Shown here: positions 1 through 4,635 of the stretch, piece after piece
Position numbering within the stretch: position 1 is the first letter of the stretch
Layout: every line of letters begins with the position of its first letter
Assembly: GCA_902489775.1 (NCBI GenBank)
Contig: CABUBH010000062.1
Coordinates: 1-7,704, forward strand
Reading direction: 5' to 3'
From: an uncultured Collinsella sp.
GTDB taxonomy: Bacteria > Actinomycetota > Coriobacteriia > Coriobacteriales > Coriobacteriaceae
Length of the DNA stretch: 7,704 nt
The notes under the pieces: generated by a model
What the model saw: the letters and a program-made list of their open reading frames with translations, nothing else
Databases searched by the model: none
What the model was told of the DNA's origin: nothing
Translations under genes and position numbers: made by a program

Positions 1-62
1 TCGAGTCGTCCTCGCAGACGCTCAAGCAGGAATACCTCGATACATACGAGGGAGGTGAATGA
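1..62 (+). CDS. C-terminal end of an upstream gene (partial, unknown)
   Basis: A reading frame is open from the window edge (first whole codon at 3) to a TGA at 60-62. It encodes a hydrophilic, acidic tail ending LDTYEGGE. The stop lies one base before the ATG of the next gene, and the last codons contain that gene's GGAGG ribosome site, the usual layout of two co-transcribed, coupled genes. Only 19 residues are visible, so no family can be named and the frame could be open by chance. Confidence 0.4.
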   Translation, partial: ESSSQTLKQEYLDTYEGGE

Positions 63-63
63 C

Positions 64-492
64 ATGATAGGCAAGAGCTATGCAAAGATAGCGATTGTTG
101 GCTTTGTACTTTGTCTTGCAATGGTGCTATGTGCATCATTTGCGAGGTATAGGTCCGAGCAGTCGTTCATCGATGGCGCTGAAAACGGTTTTGGCATAGA
201 CGGGATGTATGTCAACGATGGCGCGACCAGGCCGTCTATGGCGATTCTTGCAGGCGAAGATATGGAATGGCAAATCTGTAATGACGATGGCTCTTGTATG
301 AGTGGTCGTTTGGCCGCAACGAGCGATCCGAATTCGTTCGATCTTCTCGACAATGATGGATCGGATTGCGGTTCAGTTCACCTGTCGTATGCATCGCGAG
401 ACGGGATGGACGGCATTCTCTACGTCTCCCACGAGACTGGCGATTTCAAGATGCGCAGGACTAACCGAGTGCCGGCTTTTATCGAGGAGTGA
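64..492 (+). CDS. Small membrane-anchored or secreted protein, unknown function
   Basis: This 142-residue protein starts at the ATG at 64, six bases or so after GGAGG (51-55). A GTG at 55 in the same frame overlaps that ribosome site and is not used here. Residues 9-27 form one hydrophobic segment after a short N-terminus carrying two lysines (K4, K8), so it is an uncleaved anchor or signal peptide. The two cysteines in that segment (17, 23) do not fit a lipobox. The remaining 115 residues are polar and rich in Asp, Gly and Ser, with alternating hydrophobic residues that suggest a small beta-sheet domain outside the membrane. It has three further cysteines (72, 78, 102). Codons are less GC-rich than in the operon at the right of the window. 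I do not recognise the family. A role at the cell surface is inferred from topology only. Confidence 0.75.
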   Translation: MIGKSYAKIAIVGFVLCLAMVLCASFARYRSEQSFIDGAENGFGIDGMYVNDGATRPSMAILAGEDMEWQICNDDGSCMSGRLAATSDPNSFDLLDNDGSDCGSVHLSYASRDGMDGILYVSHETGDFKMRRTNRVPAFIEE

Positions 493-497
493 GAGTT

Positions 498-526
498 CCC
501 GGCGGTCTGCCGATCAGGCCGCCGGG
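498..526 (+). terminator. Strong GC hairpin after the small membrane protein
   Basis: The arms 498-508 and 516-526 pair over 11 bp (CCCGGCGGTCT with AGGCCGCCGGG, one G-U pair) around a 7-base loop. It begins six bases after the stop codon at 490-492, where a terminator would sit. No T-run follows, so it may be a weak or Rho-assisted terminator, or an mRNA 3' stabiliser. Confidence 0.45.
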
Positions 527-538
527 GTATCGGACTCC

Positions 539-568
539 GCATTCATCCGTACACACACGGATGAATGC
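539..568. repeat. Perfect 12-bp inverted repeat
   Basis: GCATTCATCCGT at 539-550 is repeated as its exact complement at 557-568 around a 6-base ACACAC loop. The half-site GGATGAA recurs in direct orientation at 580-586. There is no T-run. It could be an operator, a hairpin remnant of a mobile repeat, or part of a compound 3' structure with the hairpin at 498-526. Confidence 0.6.
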
Positions 569-603
569 TGGAAGTGTCCGGATGAAGTTGATAATCAAGG
601 AAA

Positions 604-631
604 CAAAGCCGTTCTGCCTGGGACGGCTTTG
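604..631 (-). terminator. Hairpin, possible terminator reading leftwards
   Basis: CAAAGCCGT (604-612) pairs with ACGGCTTTG (623-631), 9 bp around a 10-base loop. Read on the minus strand the stem is followed by TTTCC, giving a GGCTTTGTTT ending that resembles an intrinsic terminator for minus-strand transcripts such as that of the membrane protein at 943-1182. On the plus strand there is an A-rich left flank but no T-run. Its right arm overlaps the first codons of the exonuclease remnant, so it may also be a bidirectional terminator whose right flank was replaced by an insertion. Confidence 0.4.
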
Positions 632-930
632 GCCTGGACTTTAACTACAACATCGCAATCGGCACTTATCAGCTCGCGCGACGCGCATGGCCAAATCTCG
701 GACGCTGGTGCATGGAGGACCTTCGAGATTTACTGGACATCCAAAACGACGATGCACACCGCGTGCTCGCCGACTGCGAAGACGAGATGGCTGTCTACAA
801 TGCGATCAGAGACGGCGTGAAGTCCGGAGAGCTTTCTGTGGAACCGCCGCGCCGTCGCGCGAGCCGACCGGGCAACCCGGGCAATCTGGTCCCGGCTCTC
901 CCGGTCGTATTCCTACGATATCGCCCCTAA
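628..930 (+). pseudogene. Remnant of a DnaQ-like DEDDh 3'-5' exonuclease (C-terminal half)
   Basis: The frame is open from about 595 (stop TAA at 592-594) to the TAA at 928-930. From FGLDFNYN at 628 onward it reads like the second half of a DnaQ/PolC-type exonuclease domain. It has the LARRAWPNL helix, then MEDLRDLLDI, then AHRVLADCEDEMAVYNAI, which contains the HxxxxD ExoIII motif typical of the DEDDh class. Family members remove 3' nucleotides from DNA or RNA using two metal ions held by four acidic residues. The ExoI DxE strand that starts the domain is absent, and no start codon with a ribosome site is found (the ATG at 712 has none). The tail after the exonuclease helix is Pro/Arg-rich and may be out-of-context sequence. 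I infer a 5'-truncated, inactive fragment. Recognition rests on motif pattern alone. Confidence 0.55.
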
Positions 931-942
931 ATCACCAATGTG

Positions 943-1182
943 TCAGATAAAGAATGAGGCAATGGCTATGATCACGCCTACGGCAGATGCAACGACTGCG
1001 CCTTTTTTCCTCTCCTTTAGTCCGACGAATAGGGTTGCCGTAAAGTAAAGGGCGGAAATGCAGGCTATGGCAAGCGAAACGAGTTCCTTGGGCGGTTTCA
1101 GCAAAAGGTCGCTAGCAAAGAGTAATGCAAGCAGGGCAAAGCCGATTGTGGTCAAGTATCTCGATTGATTTTGCGACAACAT
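943..1182 (-). CDS. Small three-helix membrane protein, unknown function
   Basis: The 79-residue protein starts at the ATG at 1180-1182, eight bases after AAGGA. It is almost entirely hydrophobic: helices at about residues 8-28, 34-55 and 61-79, joined by short charged turns (KPPKE and KERKK). The basic second turn suggests that loop is cytoplasmic, which places the N-terminus outside and the C-terminus inside. There are no recognisable catalytic motifs. Upstream on the same strand lies the small secreted protein at 1394-1600, and an in-frame open stretch from that gene runs into this one. Small proteins of three helices beside secreted peptides can be immunity proteins, but nothing in the sequence proves that here. 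Other options are a conserved hypothetical membrane protein or a subunit of a lost complex. Confidence 0.6.
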   Translation of the reverse strand: MLSQNQSRYLTTIGFALLALLFASDLLLKPPKELVSLAIACISALYFTATLFVGLKERKKGAVVASAVGVIIAIASFFI

Positions 1183-1393
1183 GGCAACTTCCTTTCAGAG
1201 CATGCAAGTGAAAAGTCGGTACGATGTCATTGCGGTTGCAAAAAAAGCCGCCGCCAGGACCGGTTGTCACGAGACCGGCGATAACTTCAGCGGTGTCAGC
1301 AAGGTAGGGATCGCGCAGGCAAGCCTCCTCCTTCGCGTTCAGCTTGACCTTGTGAGGGACGGTGCGGTTATTTGCAAATCCGTGAGAATCGCA

Positions 1394-1600
1394 CTACGCC
1401 TTGGAATATGAATCCGTGCAGCGTCCGCGCTCAAAAAGGGATATATCGTAATTTTCGTCGTAGTTGTCTCCGACGTAGATCTCGCTGCTCTCGGCGGGAG
1501 ATCCCTCGTCGGCATAGGCTGCCGCAACGGGCACAAATGGTGTCATGACAAGGGAGAGGCAAAGAGCTGCTGAGACGATGGAGGGCAGGCAGTTCTTCAT
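1394..1600 (-). CDS. Small secreted protein, possibly the 5' part of an interrupted gene
   Basis: The ATG at 1598-1600 follows AAGGAG with six bases of spacing, a convincing start. The 68-residue product has a classic Sec signal peptide: one lysine (K3), a hydrophobic core at residues 6-22, and a cleavage site after AAAYA before DEGSPAE at about residue 30. The predicted mature peptide of about 38 residues is very acidic at first (E, D and Y rich, GDNYDENYD) and then has FERGRC with a single cysteine. The frame ends at TAG (1394-1396) but stays open for 93 more codons to a TAG at 1112-1114, and much of that stretch uses ordinary codons. It may therefore be a longer exported protein cut by a nonsense mutation. 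No family is recognised. Extracytoplasmic location is well supported and function is unknown. Confidence 0.55.
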   Translation of the reverse strand: MKNCLPSIVSAALCLSLVMTPFVPVAAAYADEGSPAESSEIYVGDNYDENYDISLFERGRCTDSYSKA

Positions 1601-1629
1601 GGCTGGCTCCTTAATCTGGCCTTTGATAG

Positions 1630-1707
1630 TTACTCGATGTCGCCTCCTTCCGCTTTATATCCGTTGTATTTGGCGTATTTCTTTAATAAGGCAAGAGGTT
1701 CTTCCAG
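1630..1707 (-). pseudogene. Possible C-terminal gene fragment ahead of the secreted protein
   Basis: On the minus strand a frame is open from 1707 (stop codon at 1708-1710) to a TAA at 1630-1632. It ends in a plausible lysine- and tyrosine-rich tail, LLKKYAKYNGYKAEGGDIE. It stops 29 bases before the ATG of the secreted protein. With no start codon or ribosome site it could only be the 3' remnant of a gene once read in the same direction. It is short and partly antisense to the DUF6273 fragment, so chance is a serious alternative. Confidence 0.22.
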
Positions 1708-2031
1708 TCAAAGGTGAAACCCGTCACAAAGACAACCGATAACGTTGGCGGTAACTGGGGCGGTGCCCCCTCAGCGACGACCGACAAGGTTTTTCTGCTC
1801 TTGGCAACCGAAGTATACGGGGATATGCAATCCGACGGCATCCAGTACGAGTGCTACAAATCCAAGGGCGTGACGGGGTCGAACTATTCCGGTGCATCAG
1901 GCTATAGCCACTGGACTCGCTCCGTGAGACCGCGCAGCTCCACGTCCTTTCGCTATGTTCAAAGCGGCGGTATTTGCTACAGCTACAGCGCGACGGACTC
2001 GTTTTATGTTCTCCCCGCTTTCTGCTTCTGA
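1690..2031 (+). pseudogene. 5'-truncated DUF6273 domain (DGR-type variable C-terminus)
   Basis: The frame is open from a TAA at 1687-1689 to TGA at 2029-2031. The product has the features of DUF6273 modules: KPVTKTTDNVGG, then DKVFLLLATEVYG, QYECYKSKGVT, SGASGYSHWTRS, and the closing VLPAFCF. Such modules lie at the C-terminus of phage-related and surface proteins in gut bacteria and adopt a C-type-lectin-like fold. They are frequent targets of diversity-generating retroelements. The Trp/Arg-Ser motif and the Cys-Phe end match that layout. No ATG or ribosome site exists (GTG at 1714 lacks one), and the usual larger N-terminal part is missing, so this is a remnant or silent cassette. Codons at 1975-1989 are TGC TAC AGC TAC AGC, all one or two adenine changes from AAC, as expected of a mutagenised variable region. 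No reverse transcriptase or template repeat is in the window. Confidence 0.65.
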
Positions 2032-2044
2032 TCTCTTTTAGCGC

Positions 2045-2078
2045 AAAGCCCTCGCAATCCTGCGAGGGCTTTTCTTTT
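2045..2078 (+). terminator. Intrinsic terminator after the DUF6273 fragment
   Basis: AAAGCCCTCGCA (2045-2056) and TGCGAGGGCTTT (2061-2072) form a perfect 12-bp stem with a 4-base ATCC loop, followed by TCTTTT. It sits 13 bases after the stop codon at 2031, on the same strand. The A-rich left side could also make it work on the other strand. Confidence 0.85.
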
Positions 2079-2235
2079 GGCGATTACTCGAACAATTCGA
2101 GGTTCATAGCACAGGTAATCGGGTTGAGGAGAAATGGGGTCATACAGCGGCTCTCAGAGCGCCTGCCGCACTCCCCCGCCATTGCCTCTGCGGCGTCCTC
2201 GTATAGAGCCCATCCTGCTTGGCGTTTCGTTGCAA

Positions 2236-2266
2236 CAGTCCACTTGTCCACAGATCAAGTGGACTG
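2236..2266. repeat. Perfect 11-bp inverted repeat with a DnaA-box-like loop
   Basis: CAGTCCACTTG at 2236-2246 is exactly complementary to CAAGTGGACTG at 2256-2266, around a 9-base loop. The sequence TTGTCCACA at 2245-2253 spans the end of the left arm and most of the loop and equals the DnaA box preferred in Streptomyces. One isolated box is not an origin. A protein-binding palindrome or a mobile-element end are other readings. Confidence 0.6.
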
Positions 2267-2271
2267 CTGGA

Positions 2272-2339
2272 ATAAATACAGCGACACACTAGTTCGTTAC
2301 AGTCGCCATATCTGCGTAAATCGCCGCGATAAATACAGC
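2272..2339. repeat. Direct repeat ATAAATACAGC, two copies
   Basis: The 11-mer ATAAATACAGC occurs at 2272-2282 and 2329-2339, start to start 57 bases. A diverged relative, ATAAATCGGC, begins at 2390, another 61 bases on. The near-even spacing may be chance or a worn tandem unit of about 60 bases; the sequence between the copies is not clearly repeated. Confidence 0.4.
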
Positions 2340-2403
2340 CTGTACTCGTCTGTATACCAGCTACGCGTATGTAGATTCATGTCGCGTTAATAAATCGGCT
2401 TAA

Positions 2404-2420
2404 GCGCGTGCAAAACGCGC
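2404..2420. repeat. GCGCGT/ACGCGC inverted repeat
   Basis: GCGCGT (2404-2409) and ACGCGC (2415-2420) are exact complements around a 5-base GCAAA loop. No T-run follows on either strand, so it does not look like a terminator. Its role is unknown. Confidence 0.4.
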
Positions 2421-2469
2421 AAGTAACCGCAAAAAGCGATTATCGCGCAGGTAGATTTTTGGCACCCTG

Positions 2470-2500
2470 TTGATTAATCAAATTTAAGCAATTACTTAAA
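2470..2500. repeat. Two adjacent AT-rich palindromes
   Basis: TTGATTAATCAA (2470-2481) is a perfect 12-base palindrome. One base further, TTTAAG-CAATTA-CTTAAA (2483-2500) is an 18-base palindrome with one mismatched pair. They directly abut the T-tract of the tRNA terminator. They could be operator-like protein sites, or AT-rich sequence beside an old integration point. Confidence 0.45.
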
Positions 2501-2531
2501 ACAAAAAAGGTCAGGCACTAGGTGCCTGACC
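2499..2531 (-). terminator. Intrinsic terminator of the tRNA-Pro transcript
   Basis: On the minus strand a perfect 10-bp stem (arms 2509-2518 and 2522-2531, GGTCAGGCAC with GTGCCTGACC) with a 3-base loop is followed by TTTTTTGTTT. It begins ten bases after the 3' end of the tRNA gene. Confidence 0.95.
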
Positions 2532-2541
2532 TGCAAACTTC

Positions 2542-2618
<77 letters not shown>

Positions 2619-2660
2619 AAGCTTTTGTCTGTTGCTCTGCTCTCGCTCGCAACAGGGAGT

Positions 2661-2690
2661 ATATTAACCCGAAACTTTAGACTTGTGCAA
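2661..2690 (-). promoter_or_regulatory. Sigma70-type promoter of the tRNA-Pro gene
   Basis: On the minus strand TTGCAC (2685-2690) and TAATAT (2661-2666) are separated by 18 bases and match -35 and -10 hexamers well. Transcription would begin near 2654, leaving a leader of about 35 bases before the mature tRNA end. The -35 box begins only eight bases after the coaBC stop codon. Confidence 0.75.
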
Positions 2691-2698
2691 GAACTTTT

Positions 2699-3913
2699 TT
2701 ACAAATTTTGAAGCAAGTCCAAAATTGTATCTGCGAGCTGGGGCTTTGTTAGCACGGGAAGTTCTTGCGTGCCCGCTGTGCTCACGATCCAGGCCTTGTT
2801 AGTGTCGGTTCCAAAGCCCGAATCGGCGCGCGAGACATCGTTGGCGATAATGGCGTCACAACCCTTGCGGGCGAGCTTACGCTGCGCGTACTCCACGACG
2901 TTATCGGTCTCGGCCGCAAAGCCGATCACGCGCCGCTCTCCCTTTTGACGCGAAAGCTCGGCCAAGATGTCAACGGTCTCGACCAGTTCAACTCGATCCA
3001 AGGGCTCGTTGGACTTTTTGAGCTTATGGTCCGCTGGGGCCGCTGGAGTGTAGTCGGCGACGGCGGCGGCGCAAATGGCCACGTCGGCCGTCTGGAAGGC
3101 GCTCGTCGCCGCCTGCAGCATCTCTGCGGCGGTCTGCACGCGTACGCACGCCACGCCGCGGGGAACATCGAGCGATGCCGGTCCCAGCACGAGCGTGACC
3201 GCAGCACCGCGGCGAGCAGCCTCCCCCGCCAGGGCGATGCCCATCTTGCCCGACGACCGGTTACCGATGAAGCGCACGGGGTCTATCGGTTCGTGCGTGG
3301 GGCCGGCGGTAATCACGATGTGCTTACCTACCAGGTCCTGAGGCGCGGGGTTGAGCACCTCACAGACAGCCTCGACGATGTCCTCGGGCTCGCTCATGCG
3401 TCCCGTGTCCACGTCGCCGCAGGCAAGGTAGCCACTGCCCGGACCCACCACATGCACGCCGCGGTCGCGCAGCGTGGCCATGTTGGCCTGCGTCGCCGGC
3501 GCCTTCCACATGCCGTTGTTCATAGCGGGTGCGATCACGATGGGTCGCGGCGTCGCAAGCAGCGTGGTGGAGATGAGGTCGTCGGCGATGCCGGTGGCCA
3601 TCTTGGCGATGATATTGGCCGTCGCGGGCGCCACGACCACCAGGTCGGGTTCCTGCGCCAGCGAAATGTGGTGGATGGGGTCGGAGGGATCGTCGAATAG
3701 GCCCACGGCAACGGGCTCGTTGGTGAGCGCACGGAAGGTGAGCGGGCCCACAAACTCCGTGGCATGCTCGCTCATAACGACCTTGACGCGCGCACCGCGC
3801 TTTTGCAGCAGGCGCACGATATTGCACGACTTATAGGCGGCGATCCCGCCGGTAATGCCCAGCAGGATCGTTTTTCCCTCAAGTTGCATTGAATTGTTGG
3901 ATGCCGCCGTCAT
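2699..3913 (-). CDS. coaBC: Bifunctional phosphopantothenoylcysteine decarboxylase / phosphopantothenate-cysteine ligase
   Basis: The 404-residue enzyme makes 4'-phosphopantetheine for coenzyme A: the CoaB part joins cysteine to 4'-phosphopantothenate using CTP, and the CoaC part decarboxylates the product using FMN. CoaC covers about residues 10-187. It has GITGGIAAYKS, the catalytic His82 in HHISLA, PAMN at 129-132, and Cys165 in the ACGD substrate-recognition flap. CoaB covers about 196-404. It has TAGPTHEPIDPVRFIGNRSS, with Asn218 matching the E. coli acyl-phosphate-binding Asn210, AAAVADY, and Lys297 in KLKK matching Lys289. Length is normal for the fused form. The ATG at 3913 lies two bases after the stop of the zinc-ribbon gene, and GGAAG seven bases upstream supports it over Met9. 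It is the last gene of the operon. No hairpin terminator is seen between it and the tRNA promoter. Cytoplasmic. Confidence 0.97.
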   Translation of the reverse strand: MTAASNNSMQLEGKTILLGITGGIAAYKSCNIVRLLQKRGARVKVVMSEHATEFVGPLTFRALTNEPVAVGLFDDPSDPIHHISLAQEPDLVVVAPATANIIAKMATGIADDLISTTLLATPRPIVIAPAMNNGMWKAPATQANMATLRDRGVHVVGPGSGYLACGDVDTGRMSEPEDIVEAVCEVLNPAPQDLVGKHIVITAGPTHEPIDPVRFIGNRSSGKMGIALAGEAARRGAAVTLVLGPASLDVPRGVACVRVQTAAEMLQAATSAFQTADVAICAAAVADYTPAAPADHKLKKSNEPLDRVELVETVDILAELSRQKGERRVIGFAAETDNVVEYAQRKLARKGCDAIIANDVSRADSGFGTDTNKAWIVSTAGTQELPVLTKPQLADTILDLLQNL

Positions 3914-3915
3914 CG

Positions 3916-4635
3916 CTAGGCTTCCTTGCTCGGGAGTACCAGGAGGCGGTGGCAGTACGGGCAGTGCGTAATCTCGCTACCGTCGTGGTTGAGGTCGCTC
4001 ATGGACGATGCCTGCAGCGCTGTGTGGCAGACCGTGGGGATGTTGCCCTGGATGGTCTCGACGGCCAGGCCGCGGAACTGCTTGAGCAGACGCTCGTAGT
4101 CGGTGAGCACGTCGGCCGGCAGCGTAGCGGCAAGCGCGGTGCGCTCCTTGGCGGCGGAATCAATCTGAGCCTGTAGGTCGGCGGCCTTAGCGCGCGCGGC
4201 CTTGGTATCGGCCTTCACACCCTCCTCGAACTTGGCGATGATTGCCTGCGCGCGGGCCTCGCGGTCGAGCGCCTCCTTATGGGCGATGACGACATCCTTG
4301 CGGGTGTGCTCAATCTTGTCCAGACGCTTGGCCAAGGTGGCGAGTTCATTCTCCAGGTCCTGAACCTCGCGGTAGTCGGAGCCGTCGACGTGGCGCTTCT
4401 TGGCAGCCTCAATGGCGTTGTTGGTCTGAATCTCGGTGGTGTTGAGATCGTCGAGCTCAATGTCCAGATCCTTGCGCTGGGCGTAGAGCTTGGTCATCTC
4501 GGACTTGAGCTTCACATAGGTCTTGCGCTTGGAAGCGAGCTCCTTGAGCTCCGGCATATTGGCAAGTTCGCTCTTGTTGCGGGCGAGCTCCAAATCGATC
4601 TGTTGCAGCTTGAGTAGCGTAGCGCCGGCGCTCAT
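3916..4635 (-). CDS. Coiled-coil zinc-ribbon protein (DUF164 / CT398 family)
   Basis: The chosen start is the ATG at 4633-4635, five bases after AAAAGGAGAG, giving 239 residues. An ATG 36 bases upstream lacks a ribosome site and would extend far into the previous gene. The stop of that gene overlaps the chosen start as ATGA. Residues from about 10 to 180 are long charged heptad-like helices rich in Lys, Glu, Ala and Leu, expected to form an antiparallel coiled-coil hairpin. The C-terminus holds a zinc ribbon with HCPYCH (Cys225 and Cys228). The first knuckle reads IPTVCHTAL, with Cys203 preceded by Pro200 where the family normally has a second cysteine. Relatives include chlamydial CT398 and mycobacterial Rv2229c. 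Their roles differ and the actinobacterial ones are not settled, so no function is assigned. It is paired with the Nif3-like gene, as in mycobacteria. Confidence 0.88.
   Translation of the reverse strand: MSAGATLLKLQQIDLELARNKSELANMPELKELASKRKTYVKLKSEMTKLYAQRKDLDIELDDLNTTEIQTNNAIEAAKKRHVDGSDYREVQDLENELATLAKRLDKIEHTRKDVVIAHKEALDREARAQAIIAKFEEGVKADTKAARAKAADLQAQIDSAAKERTALAATLPADVLTDYERLLKQFRGLAVETIQGNIPTVCHTALQASSMSDLNHDGSEITHCPYCHRLLVLPSKEA

Larger units (their letters stand above)
2079..2498. other. Gene-free region with many palindromes
   Basis: I see no credible gene on either strand: open frames here lack ribosome sites and normal protein composition. The right half becomes AT-rich and holds several inverted repeats (2236-2266, 2404-2420, 2470-2500), short repeats of ATAAATACAGC, a TACGCGTA palindrome at 2362-2369 and a GCGAT-T-ATCGC element at 2436-2446. 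It lies between two terminators that face each other, the DUF6273 one and the tRNA one, so it probably receives little transcription. Confidence 0.6.

Noticed and set aside
55..63. GTG start nine bases upstream of the small membrane protein
   Set aside because: The GTG overlaps the GGAGG ribosome site that serves the ATG at 64.
302..820. Plus-strand open frame overlapping the small membrane protein and the exonuclease remnant
   Set aside because: It is out of frame with both, lacks a ribosome site, and its composition is not protein-like.
1236..1285. Run of seven T on the minus strand after GC-rich sequence, as an intrinsic terminator
   Set aside because: The only good stem (CCGGT/ACCGG) ends well before the T-run, and the sequence next to the run does not form a continuous hairpin.
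1181..1411. Plus-strand 76-codon open frame
   Set aside because: It is antisense to the open stretch following the secreted-protein gene and has no ribosome site.
1974..2390. Plus-strand open frame across the terminator after the DUF6273 fragment
   Set aside because: It runs through a strong terminator hairpin and palindromic DNA, has no ribosome site and overlaps the DUF6273 frame.
2270..2400. CRISPR-like array
   Set aside because: Only two exact 11-base copies plus one diverged copy exist, too short and too few, and there are no cas genes.
2236..2420. Chromosomal or plasmid replication origin
   Set aside because: Only one DnaA-like box is present, with no dnaA, rep or iteron cluster nearby.
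2765..3700. Long plus-strand open frame of 311 codons opposite coaBC
   Set aside because: It is the antisense of a well-supported coaBC gene in GC-rich DNA; its product is His/Arg/Gly-rich with no domain pattern and no ribosome site.
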